A DNA stretch of 64,000 nt from Salmonirosea aquatica (GTDB lineage Bacteria > Bacteroidota > Bacteroidia > Cytophagales > Spirosomataceae). Under the pieces are notes generated by a model that had not been told where the DNA came from, did not search any database, and saw nothing but the letters and a program-made list of their open reading frames with translations. Positions 1-7,962 of the stretch are shown piece after piece. The position numbers were made by a program, and so were the translations under genes. Each line of letters starts with the position of its first letter. Position 1 is the first letter of the stretch. Where the stretch lies: contig NZ_WHLY01000002.1 in assembly GCF_009296315.1 (NCBI RefSeq), forward strand, positions 5,678,501 to 5,742,500, given 5' to 3'.

Positions 1-777
1 GAAAAATCCGTACAGAATAATCAGGATTGGGGCCAGGGGATTATCCCGCAGATTCGCAGCAAAATACGTAGCTATTCGGTTGGCTTTCTCCACATCCCGA
101 TGCATCAGGGCTTTCTGAAATTCGAATACGTTGTATTCTTTGCTTATTCCCACATACTTTTCGATCAGATCGGCATCCACCCCCTCTCCGGCTTTCAAAT
201 TGATCAGGATTTTCTGGATTTCACTCACGATCCGCTTTAAGTCATTTCCGATGTTACTAACCAGCATCTGCACAGCCTTGGGACTTATTTTAACCCCATG
301 GGTATGGCAATAGCTCGTCACCCATTCGGGCAACTTATTGTCGTACAACCGCTTGGACTGGACCAGGGTACCCTTCTTGGAAAATGCCTTAATATGTGTG
401 CGGCGTTCATCGGCTTTATCGTGATAGCAGAACACAAGTACTGTGCTGGCCAATGGATTCAGTGCGTATTCTTCGAGGCGGGCCAGTTGTTCTTTTTGAT
501 CCATGCCTGACAGTTTGTTGGCTTCCTTTACCAGAACCAGCTGGCGTTCAGCCATGAATGGATAACGTTTGGCATACCCCAAAATACTGGCGATATCGGT
601 GTCTTTTCCATAGATCACAAATTGATTAAATCCTTTTTCTGCTTCCGAGACGACACGTTTTTCCAATTCCTCGGCAATCAAATCGATGTAGTATGGTTCG
701 TCACCATACAGAAAATAAACTGGTTTGAAATCTTTCCCTCTGATTTCTTTCAGGACGGATTCAGGTGTTTGGGCCAT
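1..777 (-). CDS. holA: DNA polymerase III delta subunit, C-terminus beyond window
   Basis: The reverse strand reads open from an ATG at 775-777 to the window edge (259 codons, stop not reached). The N-terminus contains KPVYFLYGDEPYYID, the usual opening of HolA, followed by segments such as YPFMAERQLVLVKEA and STVLVFCYHDKADERR that fit the delta-subunit AAA+-like fold. The delta subunit belongs to the clamp-loader complex that opens and loads the beta sliding clamp onto primed DNA in the cytoplasm. A full-length HolA is about 340 residues, so roughly 80 residues are missing because of the window boundary and not because of damage. Family assignment is by recognition of the sequence pattern, no search was run. 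Confidence 0.9.
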   Translation of the reverse strand, partial: MAQTPESVLKEIRGKDFKPVYFLYGDEPYYIDLIAEELEKRVVSEAEKGFNQFVIYGKDTDIASILGYAKRYPFMAERQLVLVKEANKLSGMDQKEQLARLEEYALNPLASTVLVFCYHDKADERRTHIKAFSKKGTLVQSKRLYDNKLPEWVTSYCHTHGVKISPKAVQMLVSNIGNDLKRIVSEIQKILINLKAGEGVDADLIEKYVGISKEYNVFEFQKALMHRDVEKANRIATYFAANLRDNPLAPILIILYGFF

Positions 778-831
778 TCTTTTTAATAAATAGTCTTTTC
801 TGAAATAAGTTGATTGGTGAGGTACCCTGCT

Positions 832-1434
832 TTATTGAAGTGCATTTCGTATATATTCATCCGCTACTGTTTTCAAATCAGGGTAAAATTCTATAAAAGC
901 CTTTTCGTAAAGAGTTTCATTTCGCAGCAGTTCATCTTCAGCTCCGTGTATTGCGCTCATAAAGGCAAAGCGACGGGCCAGGCCATCGAAAGATCGTTTG
1001 ATACCCGGAATCGTCTGGTAATTGGTTAGCCAGTCGTGCCGAATCATCGCCTCAGCCATCGGCAGCATAGCGATAGGAATCAGCGTTTTATTCCGCAGAA
1101 TGATCGCGTAGGCTTTGTTGGCATATTCGTCAAGTGCCTGTGGGTAGAATCTGGAAAAATGGTTGGCCAAAAAATAATCAAAAAAAATATCCAGCGCTAC
1201 GCCTGCTACCTTGGAATGGGCAAAGGCGAGCGTCCTTTTGGCCCGCAGCACCGTTGGATGCGTATCGGTATAGGAATCAATGAACCGGTGTAATTCTACA
1301 CCTACCCGGTATTCTGCTGACCATGAAGCGGTTCGTAACGGGGTAAGTTTGCCTTTGATAAAATCCCCGGTAAAGTTGCCCATTAGTATATCTTCGTTGT
1401 TCCCGGAAAGGGCCAGATGGGCCAGAAAATTCAT
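832..1434 (-). CDS. Acyl carrier protein phosphodiesterase (AcpH/DUF479 family)
   Basis: This 200-residue protein begins MNFLAHLALS and continues with MGNFTGDFIKG, the two signature stretches of the ACP phosphodiesterase (AcpH, DUF479) family. Family members hydrolyse the phosphopantetheine arm from holo-ACP in E. coli, turning it back to apo-ACP. The family has an HD-like helical fold with conserved Asp and His residues; HRFID near residue 50 and DIFFDYFLANHF near residue 82 fit those positions. Length matches the family (about 190-200). It follows holA on the same strand after a 54-base gap and could be read as an upstream gene of it. Substrate in Bacteroidota is inferred only. Confidence 0.85.
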   Translation of the reverse strand: MNFLAHLALSGNNEDILMGNFTGDFIKGKLTPLRTASWSAEYRVGVELHRFIDSYTDTHPTVLRAKRTLAFAHSKVAGVALDIFFDYFLANHFSRFYPQALDEYANKAYAIILRNKTLIPIAMLPMAEAMIRHDWLTNYQTIPGIKRSFDGLARRFAFMSAIHGAEDELLRNETLYEKAFIEFYPDLKTVADEYIRNALQ

Positions 1435-1541
1435 AATCGCGGGGTTTGTATGGTAAAAATACCGTAGTTTTGTTACTAGCAGGCCTATGAAATTGGCCCG
1501 CAGGCAACTTTTATTCAGGACTTACTTATCCAAACTAGCAA

Positions 1542-2054
1542 ATGATTATTGAGAAAAACAAAGTGGTAGGCCTTACCTATTCCCTTAGTATACCGGATCC
1601 TGACGACATGACCATCGTAGAGGTCGTCAACGAGGATGATCCCCTTTACTTTATATATGATATGAGTGGGTTGCCCGAAAAATTCGAGCAGAAGCTGGCG
1701 GGTCTCTCCGAAGGCGACACGTTTGATTTCAGCATCGACCCAGAGGAAGGCTATGGTGATTATGACGCCGAGGCCGTGGTGGAACTACCCAAGTCGATGT
1801 TTGTGATCGAGGGAGTCGAGCAGGAAGACCTTCTGACTGTAGGTAGCATTATTCCGATGACTAACGAAGAAGGTGAAAGCCTGCAAGGTCAACTCGTGGA
1901 AGTGGGTGATGAGAATGTGATCATGGATTTCAATCATCCTCTGGCCGGCAAAACCATGCACTTCGAGGGCAAGGTACTCTCCATCCGGGAGGCCACTGAA
2001 ACGGAACTTGAACATGGCCATGTACATGGCGCTGCTGGCGAAATGGAAGACTAG
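1542..2054 (+). CDS. FKBP-type peptidyl-prolyl cis-trans isomerase, SlyD-like
   Basis: The 170-residue product has the SlyD arrangement: an FKBP half at the N-terminus (YDMSGLPEKFEQKLAGLSEGD, then PEEGYGDYD), an inserted flap chaperone (IF) domain around residues 75-125, and the closing strand with FNHPLAGKTMHFEGKV near residue 130. It ends with a short acidic, His-containing tail (ELEHGHVHG) that is much shorter than the metal-binding tail of E. coli SlyD. SlyD-like proteins catalyse proline isomerisation and hold unfolded chains in the cytoplasm. No signal peptide is present. A promoter-like TTTG at 1445-1448 and TAGTTTTG at 1465-1472 lie upstream, although their spacing (16) is shorter than the usual 19-21. 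Confidence 0.9.
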   Translation: MIIEKNKVVGLTYSLSIPDPDDMTIVEVVNEDDPLYFIYDMSGLPEKFEQKLAGLSEGDTFDFSIDPEEGYGDYDAEAVVELPKSMFVIEGVEQEDLLTVGSIIPMTNEEGESLQGQLVEVGDENVIMDFNHPLAGKTMHFEGKVLSIREATETELEHGHVHGAAGEMED

Positions 2055-2060
2055 GTTTGC

Positions 2061-2139
2061 TGAAGGGTTGAAGGATTATAACATTTTTCTTTACTGCGTG
2101 TCTATTCGGACATTTCAACTATTATCCTTCAACCCTTCA
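2061..2139. terminator. Inverted repeat between convergent genes
   Basis: A 16-base arm at 2061-2076 (TGAAGGGTTGAAGGAT) is the reverse complement of 2124-2139, with about 47 bases between. It sits between the stop of the SlyD-like gene (2054) and the stop of the convergent dCMP deaminase gene (2147). The long loop makes it a weak intrinsic terminator; it may equally be a small dispersed repeat. Direct halves of GAAGG are visible inside each arm. Confidence 0.45.
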
Positions 2140-2146
2140 ACAACCA

Positions 2147-2635
2147 TTACAACACCAGCCCCCCGGTACCCATACCATATTGCTCCACTTCCACCCCAAA
2201 GGTTTTAAGAAACTCCGCTCCTTCCTCTACACCAATGCCTTTGTAGGCTGCATAGGAATCAAGAAAAATCACTTTGCTGATTTTCATGGTATATATCACC
2301 CGTGCACAGGCAATGCATGGCGCCAATGTGACGTATAGGGTAGCCCCTTCTATGTTCGATCCATTTTTGACAGCGTATAATATCGCATTCTGTTCGGCGT
2401 GTAAGGCCAGCGAGCAGCTACCTTTTGAATCACGCGGGCAGCCTGTTTCAGGAAATTCCTCATCGCAGTTGTGGGTACCCGAAGGTGGGCCATTATAGCC
2501 AATCGAGATGATGCGGGTATCCTTGACTAGCACCGCTCCTACTTGCGCCTTGATGCAATGTGATCTTTTGGCCAAATTTTTTGCCAATTCCATGTAGATG
2601 TCATCAAAATTCGGCTTGGGATTCGTTATGGACAT
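2147..2635 (-). CDS. Deoxycytidylate (dCMP) deaminase
   Basis: The 162-residue protein carries the zinc-dependent cytidine/deoxycytidylate deaminase motifs: HAEQNAI near residue 82 (His ligand and catalytic Glu) and PCIACAR near residue 108 (two Cys ligands). The GYNGPPSGTHNCDE stretch and the extra Cys/His residues at 42-75 are typical of dCMP deaminase (ComEB-type) rather than free-base or nucleoside deaminases. The enzyme converts dCMP to dUMP to feed thymidylate synthesis. It is divergent from the DUF922 gene that starts about 25 bases away, so both promoters must lie in a very short shared region. Confidence 0.92.
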   Translation of the reverse strand: MSITNPKPNFDDIYMELAKNLAKRSHCIKAQVGAVLVKDTRIISIGYNGPPSGTHNCDEEFPETGCPRDSKGSCSLALHAEQNAILYAVKNGSNIEGATLYVTLAPCIACARVIYTMKISKVIFLDSYAAYKGIGVEEGAEFLKTFGVEVEQYGMGTGGLVL

Positions 2636-2659
2636 ACTAGTTTGTACTTAGATGAGAAT

Positions 2660-3799
2660 ATGCAAAGTAGACAAAGGTTCATGATCATTCCAAAAAACCC
2701 ATTGAAAGGTACCTACCTCGCTGTAATGGCAAGCATCTGGTGTTGGGTGTTAGCTCTCACTCCCGGTTTGGGGCAACCTGCCTCATCAGGTCTGATTTTT
2801 AAAAAAGAAAAAATAGCACTAGCCAACGCCAGATCTTTTTATATCCTCGATGTGGCGGACAAGCGAAAAATGAAACCCAATCAGTTAGGTACGGTGGTAC
2901 TGTATGGAACCGCTGTACCACTTTTACTGAACCAACCTCTTGAACGCGAACTTTTTGAGCACTGGTCATCCTCCCTGCGCCCTAAAACTGAAGAAAGTCT
3001 CCCCCTGGAAATTCAATTGGATGAAGTTTCGGTCAGCGAACGAAAAATTGCCCCTAACAAAATTTCGGGTGAGATGAAGGTCAAGATCACTTTCCAGTGG
3101 ACGCGAGCAGCGACAACCGTTTTTCTGACGGGCTATTCCACGGCAAGTACCTACACCCGCCCCGAAACTTCCTACGACCACGAGGCAGCTCTACGCCGAC
3201 TTCTTGACGGAGCGATCCGAAATTTCGACCAATGGATAGGGCTAAATGAGAATAAAAATCCGTTGCTGGCCCGGGGCGTCAAGCTGGTATTTGAAAACTT
3301 AAACCAGGGAGAACAATCCGATACCGTCTTTTATGACCCGGCTCGAAAACTGACATGGGACGATTTTCAGGGCAATTCAAACCGACCGGGCAGTAAATAT
3401 GCCGCAGCGGTATTTTCAAGCCTATCTTACGAAGGAAGCTCCAAAATGGCCGGTAAATACCTTCAGGCAACGATTGGACTGAAAGTATTTATGGTGAAAA
3501 GCATGTCCTGGGGACGCTCGGAAGCCCGTAATTCCAGCACCTTGGCACATGAACAGACCCATTTCAACATTACCCGTCTCATGGCGGAACGTTTCCGGGA
3601 ACGCCTGAAAACAATGGATCTGACCATCGAAGATTACGACAGCCAGATCCAGTATGAGTTTTTAGAAATTTTCCGGGAAATGAACAAGGAACAGGAAAAG
3701 TACGATGCCGAGTCACACCATGGGCTCAACACTTCAGTCCAGGACGAATGGAACCGGAAGGTACAGGCCGAAATAACACGGCTCTATCAGGGTAGCTAA
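2660..3799 (+). CDS. Secreted DUF922-type zinc metalloprotease-like protein
   Basis: The product carries an N-terminal hydrophobic signal segment (YLAVMASIWCWVLAL) and a C-terminal half with LTWDDFQG followed by HEQTH at 3548-3562, which fits the HExxH zinc site of DUF922 family proteins (putative secreted peptidases). Two starts are plausible, ATG at 2660 or 2681; the second gives the more compact signal peptide and has AAAGG eight bases upstream. The first half (about residues 30-210) matches nothing I recognise. It is a single-gene transcription unit, divergent from dCMP deaminase. The protease activity is an inference from the motif; the family is formally uncharacterised as far as I know. 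Confidence 0.7.
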   Translation: MQSRQRFMIIPKNPLKGTYLAVMASIWCWVLALTPGLGQPASSGLIFKKEKIALANARSFYILDVADKRKMKPNQLGTVVLYGTAVPLLLNQPLERELFEHWSSSLRPKTEESLPLEIQLDEVSVSERKIAPNKISGEMKVKITFQWTRAATTVFLTGYSTASTYTRPETSYDHEAALRRLLDGAIRNFDQWIGLNENKNPLLARGVKLVFENLNQGEQSDTVFYDPARKLTWDDFQGNSNRPGSKYAAAVFSSLSYEGSSKMAGKYLQATIGLKVFMVKSMSWGRSEARNSSTLAHEQTHFNITRLMAERFRERLKTMDLTIEDYDSQIQYEFLEIFREMNKEQEKYDAESHHGLNTSVQDEWNRKVQAEITRLYQGS

Positions 3800-3868
3800 T
3801 GCCAGGGTACCCCCATGAGATCAATCTCCCCTCCCACGGTCAGGCTTCTCGATTGCGCTTCCCTACCT

Positions 3869-5197
3869 TCATACCTCAATTTTTTTCTTACTAATCAGCC
3901 ACTCGGGTTTGGTAGTCTTTACTTTAGCTTTTAGTTCATTGAGTAACGAGTACAGGCCAAAGTAGGTCCGGTTGATATACAAGCCATGCTGTGAGCCCCG
4001 CGCTACCTTGGAATTTTTGAGCTCCTCGACCTTAGCCAGTTCGTCGGCAAAGGCATAAACCGAATCGAAGTAGGTTTCATCGCCGAAGTCGAACTCATCC
4101 ACGGCAAAAGGTTTTCCCAAAAGCCCAATCATGGTTTTGAAAAGATCCGAGAACATTCGTTTGTCCGCCTCAGTATCTTCATTGACCAGAAATTCGAGAT
4201 TATAAAATATCGCCTGCGTCTTTTGCTCATCTTCTACCGTATCAGGATTGATGAGGGCGAAATAATTGTCGTAGAAAAAGTCAGGAATGACTTTCACACA
4301 GCCGAAGTCAATGACGCCCATGGTACCGTCCGCCCGCATCAGGAAGTTCCCTGGATGCGGATCGGCATGTACCTGGCGCAGTTGGTGTACCTGGAAATCG
4401 TAAAAATCCCACAGGGCCTGCCCTATTTTGTTCCTCACCTCTTGCGAAGGGTTCGTCAGCAGAAAATCTTTTAAATGCTGTCCTTCCAGCCAATCCATCG
4501 TCAGAATACGGCTTCCGGACCACTCGGGGTAGTAAGCCGGAAATACCAGATCGGGAATGTGAGCGCAGGCTTCCGAAATTTCCACCGACCGTTTCAATTC
4601 CAACTCATAGTCAGTTTCTTCCAGCAGCTTGGACTCTACCTCGCCCATGTAGCGTTCTATGTCGGTTTCATTCAGGCCAAACAACCGTACGGCCATCGGT
4701 TTCACCATTTTCAAATCCGAACTAATGCTATTGGCCACGCCGGGGTACTGAATTTTTACGGCTAGTTTTTTACCGTCTTTGGTCGCCAGATGTACCTGTC
4801 CGATGGAGGCCGCATTGAGAGCCTGCATTTCAAAGGTATCGAATAGTTCACCGGGCGTTTTACCAAACTGGTTCCGAAAGGTTTTCACTACAAGGGGCCC
4901 CGAAAGCGGCGGAGCCGAGTATTGGGACATCTGAAAACGATCCACGTAGGCCCGGGGTAGTACATTACGGTCCATGCTCAGCATTTGAGCTACCTTCAGA
5001 GCCGAACCCTTCAGTTGGCTAAGCGAATCATATATATCCGTGGCATTATCAGTATGGAGCTGTTCTTTTGTCAAGTTGGGGTCGACCATTTTCTTGACAT
5101 TGTATTTCAAATAATTACCACCGATTTTAACGCCTGTTTTGACGAACTGCGTGGCGCGGGCTACCTTGGAGGTAGGTATGGATTGCTGTTCTTTCAT
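3869..5197 (-). CDS. ABC1/UbiB-family atypical protein kinase-like protein
   Basis: The 442-residue protein has the diagnostic ABC1 (AarF/UbiB/COQ8) motifs in order: KVAQ at residues 68-71 in place of KxGQ, the Ala-rich loop AASIGQV at about 129-135, VKIQ with the ATP-binding Lys near 148, HADPHPGN at 277-284 and DFG at 297-299. Members of this family support isoprenoid-quinone metabolism or lipid homeostasis and have ATPase activity. There is no obvious C-terminal membrane anchor, unlike proteobacterial UbiB. Its start overlaps the upstream TetR-like gene by four bases (ATGA), so the two are translationally coupled. Which lipid or quinone pathway is involved cannot be read from the sequence. 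Confidence 0.85.
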   Translation of the reverse strand: MKEQQSIPTSKVARATQFVKTGVKIGGNYLKYNVKKMVDPNLTKEQLHTDNATDIYDSLSQLKGSALKVAQMLSMDRNVLPRAYVDRFQMSQYSAPPLSGPLVVKTFRNQFGKTPGELFDTFEMQALNAASIGQVHLATKDGKKLAVKIQYPGVANSISSDLKMVKPMAVRLFGLNETDIERYMGEVESKLLEETDYELELKRSVEISEACAHIPDLVFPAYYPEWSGSRILTMDWLEGQHLKDFLLTNPSQEVRNKIGQALWDFYDFQVHQLRQVHADPHPGNFLMRADGTMGVIDFGCVKVIPDFFYDNYFALINPDTVEDEQKTQAIFYNLEFLVNEDTEADKRMFSDLFKTMIGLLGKPFAVDEFDFGDETYFDSVYAFADELAKVEELKNSKVARGSQHGLYINRTYFGLYSLLNELKAKVKTTKPEWLISKKKIEV

Positions 5198-5832
5198 GGC
5201 TTACGGTTTTGATACATAAATTTGGCAAGATCAAGCACCGAATCCACTACTGATTTGCCCATCAGATCAAAGGAGGTGTTAACCGATTTCTCAATGGCTG
5301 TATCGGTATTCTCAAATCCTCGACTCAGGTCATTAACCCAAAAATCGAGCAGGTACAGACATTGCATCCACAGGCCATCCACGTAGCGGTCGGATACTAC
5401 GGGCCGGATAACTACCTCCCGACTCTCACGGCCTTCCATCATCAATTCGGTGGCAAAATTGTAAAAACCGTTTTTGAACGGCTGAAGCGGCCCGGTGTAC
5501 CGGGCAATCGGCTGGCGCAACTGCTTGTAGCTGAATACTACAAAGCTCCGGTCTTTTTTCAGGATTTCGATCCAGGTATAGTAAAATGCCAAAAGTTTCT
5601 CGCGCACTGAATACTGGGCGTACACTTCCTCCGATTCGACGGCCGTTAGGGCTTGCCGCAGATAATCGAGCCATGCATCTGACTCGATGGCTTCAAAACT
5701 ATTGTAGTATTCGTAGAATTCGGTTTCGGGCATTTTAAGTTTTTTGGCAAAAACATAAACCGAAGGCGGTTGGGTCCCATTTTCCAGTACGTAGTCCTTG
5801 TACGCTTTTTGGATTTTTTCTATCTGTTCCAT
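5194..5832 (-). CDS. TetR-family transcriptional regulator
   Basis: Starting at ATG 5830-5832 (the longer frame to 5898 would run into the ComEC stop), the protein has about 212 residues. The N-terminal helices (EKIQKAYKDYVLENG, then PPSVYVFAKKLKMPETEFYEYYNSF) look like a TetR-type helix-turn-helix in which the recognition helix is followed by a Tyr-rich turn, with a C-terminal ligand-binding all-helical region. It overlaps the ABC1 kinase gene by four bases. In Bacteroidota this pair recurs, so the regulator may control or sense the same lipid/quinone process; that is inference. The DNA-binding half is divergent from classical TetR, hence moderate confidence. Confidence 0.7.
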   Translation of the reverse strand: MEQIEKIQKAYKDYVLENGTQPPSVYVFAKKLKMPETEFYEYYNSFEAIESDAWLDYLRQALTAVESEEVYAQYSVREKLLAFYYTWIEILKKDRSFVVFSYKQLRQPIARYTGPLQPFKNGFYNFATELMMEGRESREVVIRPVVSDRYVDGLWMQCLYLLDFWVNDLSRGFENTDTAIEKSVNTSFDLMGKSVVDSVLDLAKFMYQNRKP

Positions 5833-5897
5833 ATACCTATAACAACCACCCGTTTGCCAAAAAGTTTCTACAGGAAAGGAATTAGTTCGACCGCCCA

Positions 5898-7952
5898 TCA
5901 GGGTACCTCCAACGCCCCCGATTCAGAAGGGTCGACGACGCGATTACCTGACCGGTCCAGTAGATTCAACCATTGGTTTTTTGTTTTGAAACCCAGTTCC
6001 TGACTAACGACAAAGAGCGAATTGGGGTAGGTGGCCAGGCTACTCATGCGGGGAAAGCGTTTTTCCCGTAGAATGGTCAAGCCTTTTTCATGGGCAGGCA
6101 CAGAAGAGTCAAAAACGATCGGATAATGTATATAGTCAATCCGCACGGGCCGGGAAAGTGCTTTATTGGGGAGTTCAAGAAACTGCACGGTGGCTATACC
6201 ATGCGTTATGAAGTAATTTTTCAAATGAAAGTTATAGGCCAGCGAATCGGTTTTAAATTCCGGGTCGGCAATCACATAGCCTTTTTGTCCCTCCGAAATG
6301 GATAAGACCGTATGTTTCGAAACAGCGTGGATGATCAACCGCGAGGACGTAAACTGGTTCAATGATCGGGCTGTCGCGTAGGTACAGAAAAGCAGGCACA
6401 TGACAAAAAATAGCCGTAGGTAGGTGTAGTTCCGGCTTTTCAGTAGTTGATATAACACAAGCATCGCGATCATCAAAAAGCATAGCTCCAAAAAGTCGAA
6501 ATCAAGGTTTTCAAGCAAGTAATGTGGTAGCAATCTCGGCCACTGGACGACGTAATTCATTGCCTTGGCTACCCCATCGGTCCATAAAGCCAGTAGATCA
6601 TTCAGCTGGCTCCATCCTATCCAGCTGAAAGCGAGTATGGCTATGGCACTATAAATAAGGATGGGAGTCAGGCTAATCACGAATGGATTGACCAACAAGA
6701 AATAGGAAGGAAATTGGTGAAAATAGTAGATACTGATCGGAAACGTAAAAACTTGAGCCGCTAGACTCACCAGCGTAATCTGCCCTACCCACTTGATCAC
6801 TCTATATTTTGAATCGACGGTTTCTTTGACGAGGGGATAAAAAAGCAAAATACCCAGTACCGCGGCATAGGAAAGTTGAAAGCCTACCGCAAAAAGGGCC
6901 AGTGGATCGAATAAAAGAATAATAAACGCCGAGATAGCCAACGTGTTGACTCCGTCGTGGGTTCGCCTGAAAGTTTGCGAAACAGCAAACGTAACGCACA
7001 TGAGCGACGCTCGAACCACAGAAGGTGAGAGCCCCGTGATGAGCGCATAGAAAGATATGAACCCGATAATTAAGCCCAGGTATAGAAAACGCCCCTTTTG
7101 GTGTTTCCGCAGATCGCCCAATACCCATGAAAGTAATAAAAATAGTACACCTACATGCAGGCCCGACACAGCCAATATATGTACTGCACCAGCCTGAATG
7201 TATGAGTTGAGCAAATCAGCCCCCAAATCGTCCCGTCGAGCCAGTACCATGGCTTTTACCAGACCGTATGAAGCATCCGTTTTTATATGGGTCCGCAATT
7301 CAGTGTCGGCCCATTCGGAAAAACGGGTAGCCCACATAGCCAAGCTCTTTGCGGGGATGGACGGTAATTGGGCATAGGTACCCTCGGGTAGAAAAACCGT
7401 CCAAGCTACCCCTTTGCGTTCCAGATATTTCTGATAGTCGAACTCATTGGGGTTCAAAGGACGGGCAGGCCGACTAAGTGGCCTGCCTTTGATAAGGATA
7501 CGGGTACCCGGGGATAGTAAATTCTTCCTTTCCTCCGTCGAAACTATTACCCGGGCGTCAGTTTGCTGCCACTCCCCGTTTACCCGCAGGGAGGTAAGTT
7601 GTGCATCATAGCGCACCGAAGCTTTTCTTTTTTCACCCAAAGATCTGACTTCCAGAACATATGCGTCATACTCCCTGTTCTCAACTTGGCTAATCTGTTT
7701 CTGGAAGGCACTATATTTTAGGGTAGCCGCCAGTATGCCTAAACAAAATAATGCAAAGAACACAAAACCGGATGTGCCAAGCCGGTATCGCGGAGCCAGC
7801 CGTATGGCAACCCAACATACTACCAGTAAACCACTTAAAAAAAACGACAGGCTACCGGGTAGTAACCAGTGCCTGTCATTAAGAAAAATGGTACCCAAGA
7901 TCCCACCCACCAAGGGAATCAGAAATCTGACAAACGGTTGGGTAGGGTACAT
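5898..7952 (-). CDS. comEC: ComEC/Rec2-family DNA-uptake channel protein
   Basis: The 684-residue polytopic membrane protein starts with two or three membrane helices, then an N-terminal DUF4131-type OB-like region (about 60-200, with RPARPLNPNEFDYQKYLERKG), then the ComEC competence domain with AVSGLHVGVLF near residue 258 and a long series of helices containing TGLSPSVVRASLMC. ComEC forms the inner-membrane channel for single-stranded DNA uptake in natural transformation. The C-terminal metallo-beta-lactamase-like nuclease domain of Bacillus-type ComEC is absent; the last 170 residues are a shorter soluble region without HxHxDH. That is a common form in Bacteroidota. Neighbouring genes are unrelated to competence. 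Confidence 0.88.
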   Translation of the reverse strand: MYPTQPFVRFLIPLVGGILGTIFLNDRHWLLPGSLSFFLSGLLVVCWVAIRLAPRYRLGTSGFVFFALFCLGILAATLKYSAFQKQISQVENREYDAYVLEVRSLGEKRKASVRYDAQLTSLRVNGEWQQTDARVIVSTEERKNLLSPGTRILIKGRPLSRPARPLNPNEFDYQKYLERKGVAWTVFLPEGTYAQLPSIPAKSLAMWATRFSEWADTELRTHIKTDASYGLVKAMVLARRDDLGADLLNSYIQAGAVHILAVSGLHVGVLFLLLSWVLGDLRKHQKGRFLYLGLIIGFISFYALITGLSPSVVRASLMCVTFAVSQTFRRTHDGVNTLAISAFIILLFDPLALFAVGFQLSYAAVLGILLFYPLVKETVDSKYRVIKWVGQITLVSLAAQVFTFPISIYYFHQFPSYFLLVNPFVISLTPILIYSAIAILAFSWIGWSQLNDLLALWTDGVAKAMNYVVQWPRLLPHYLLENLDFDFLELCFLMIAMLVLYQLLKSRNYTYLRLFFVMCLLFCTYATARSLNQFTSSRLIIHAVSKHTVLSISEGQKGYVIADPEFKTDSLAYNFHLKNYFITHGIATVQFLELPNKALSRPVRIDYIHYPIVFDSSVPAHEKGLTILREKRFPRMSSLATYPNSLFVVSQELGFKTKNQWLNLLDRSGNRVVDPSESGALEVP

Positions 7953-7962
7953 GAGTGCATTT

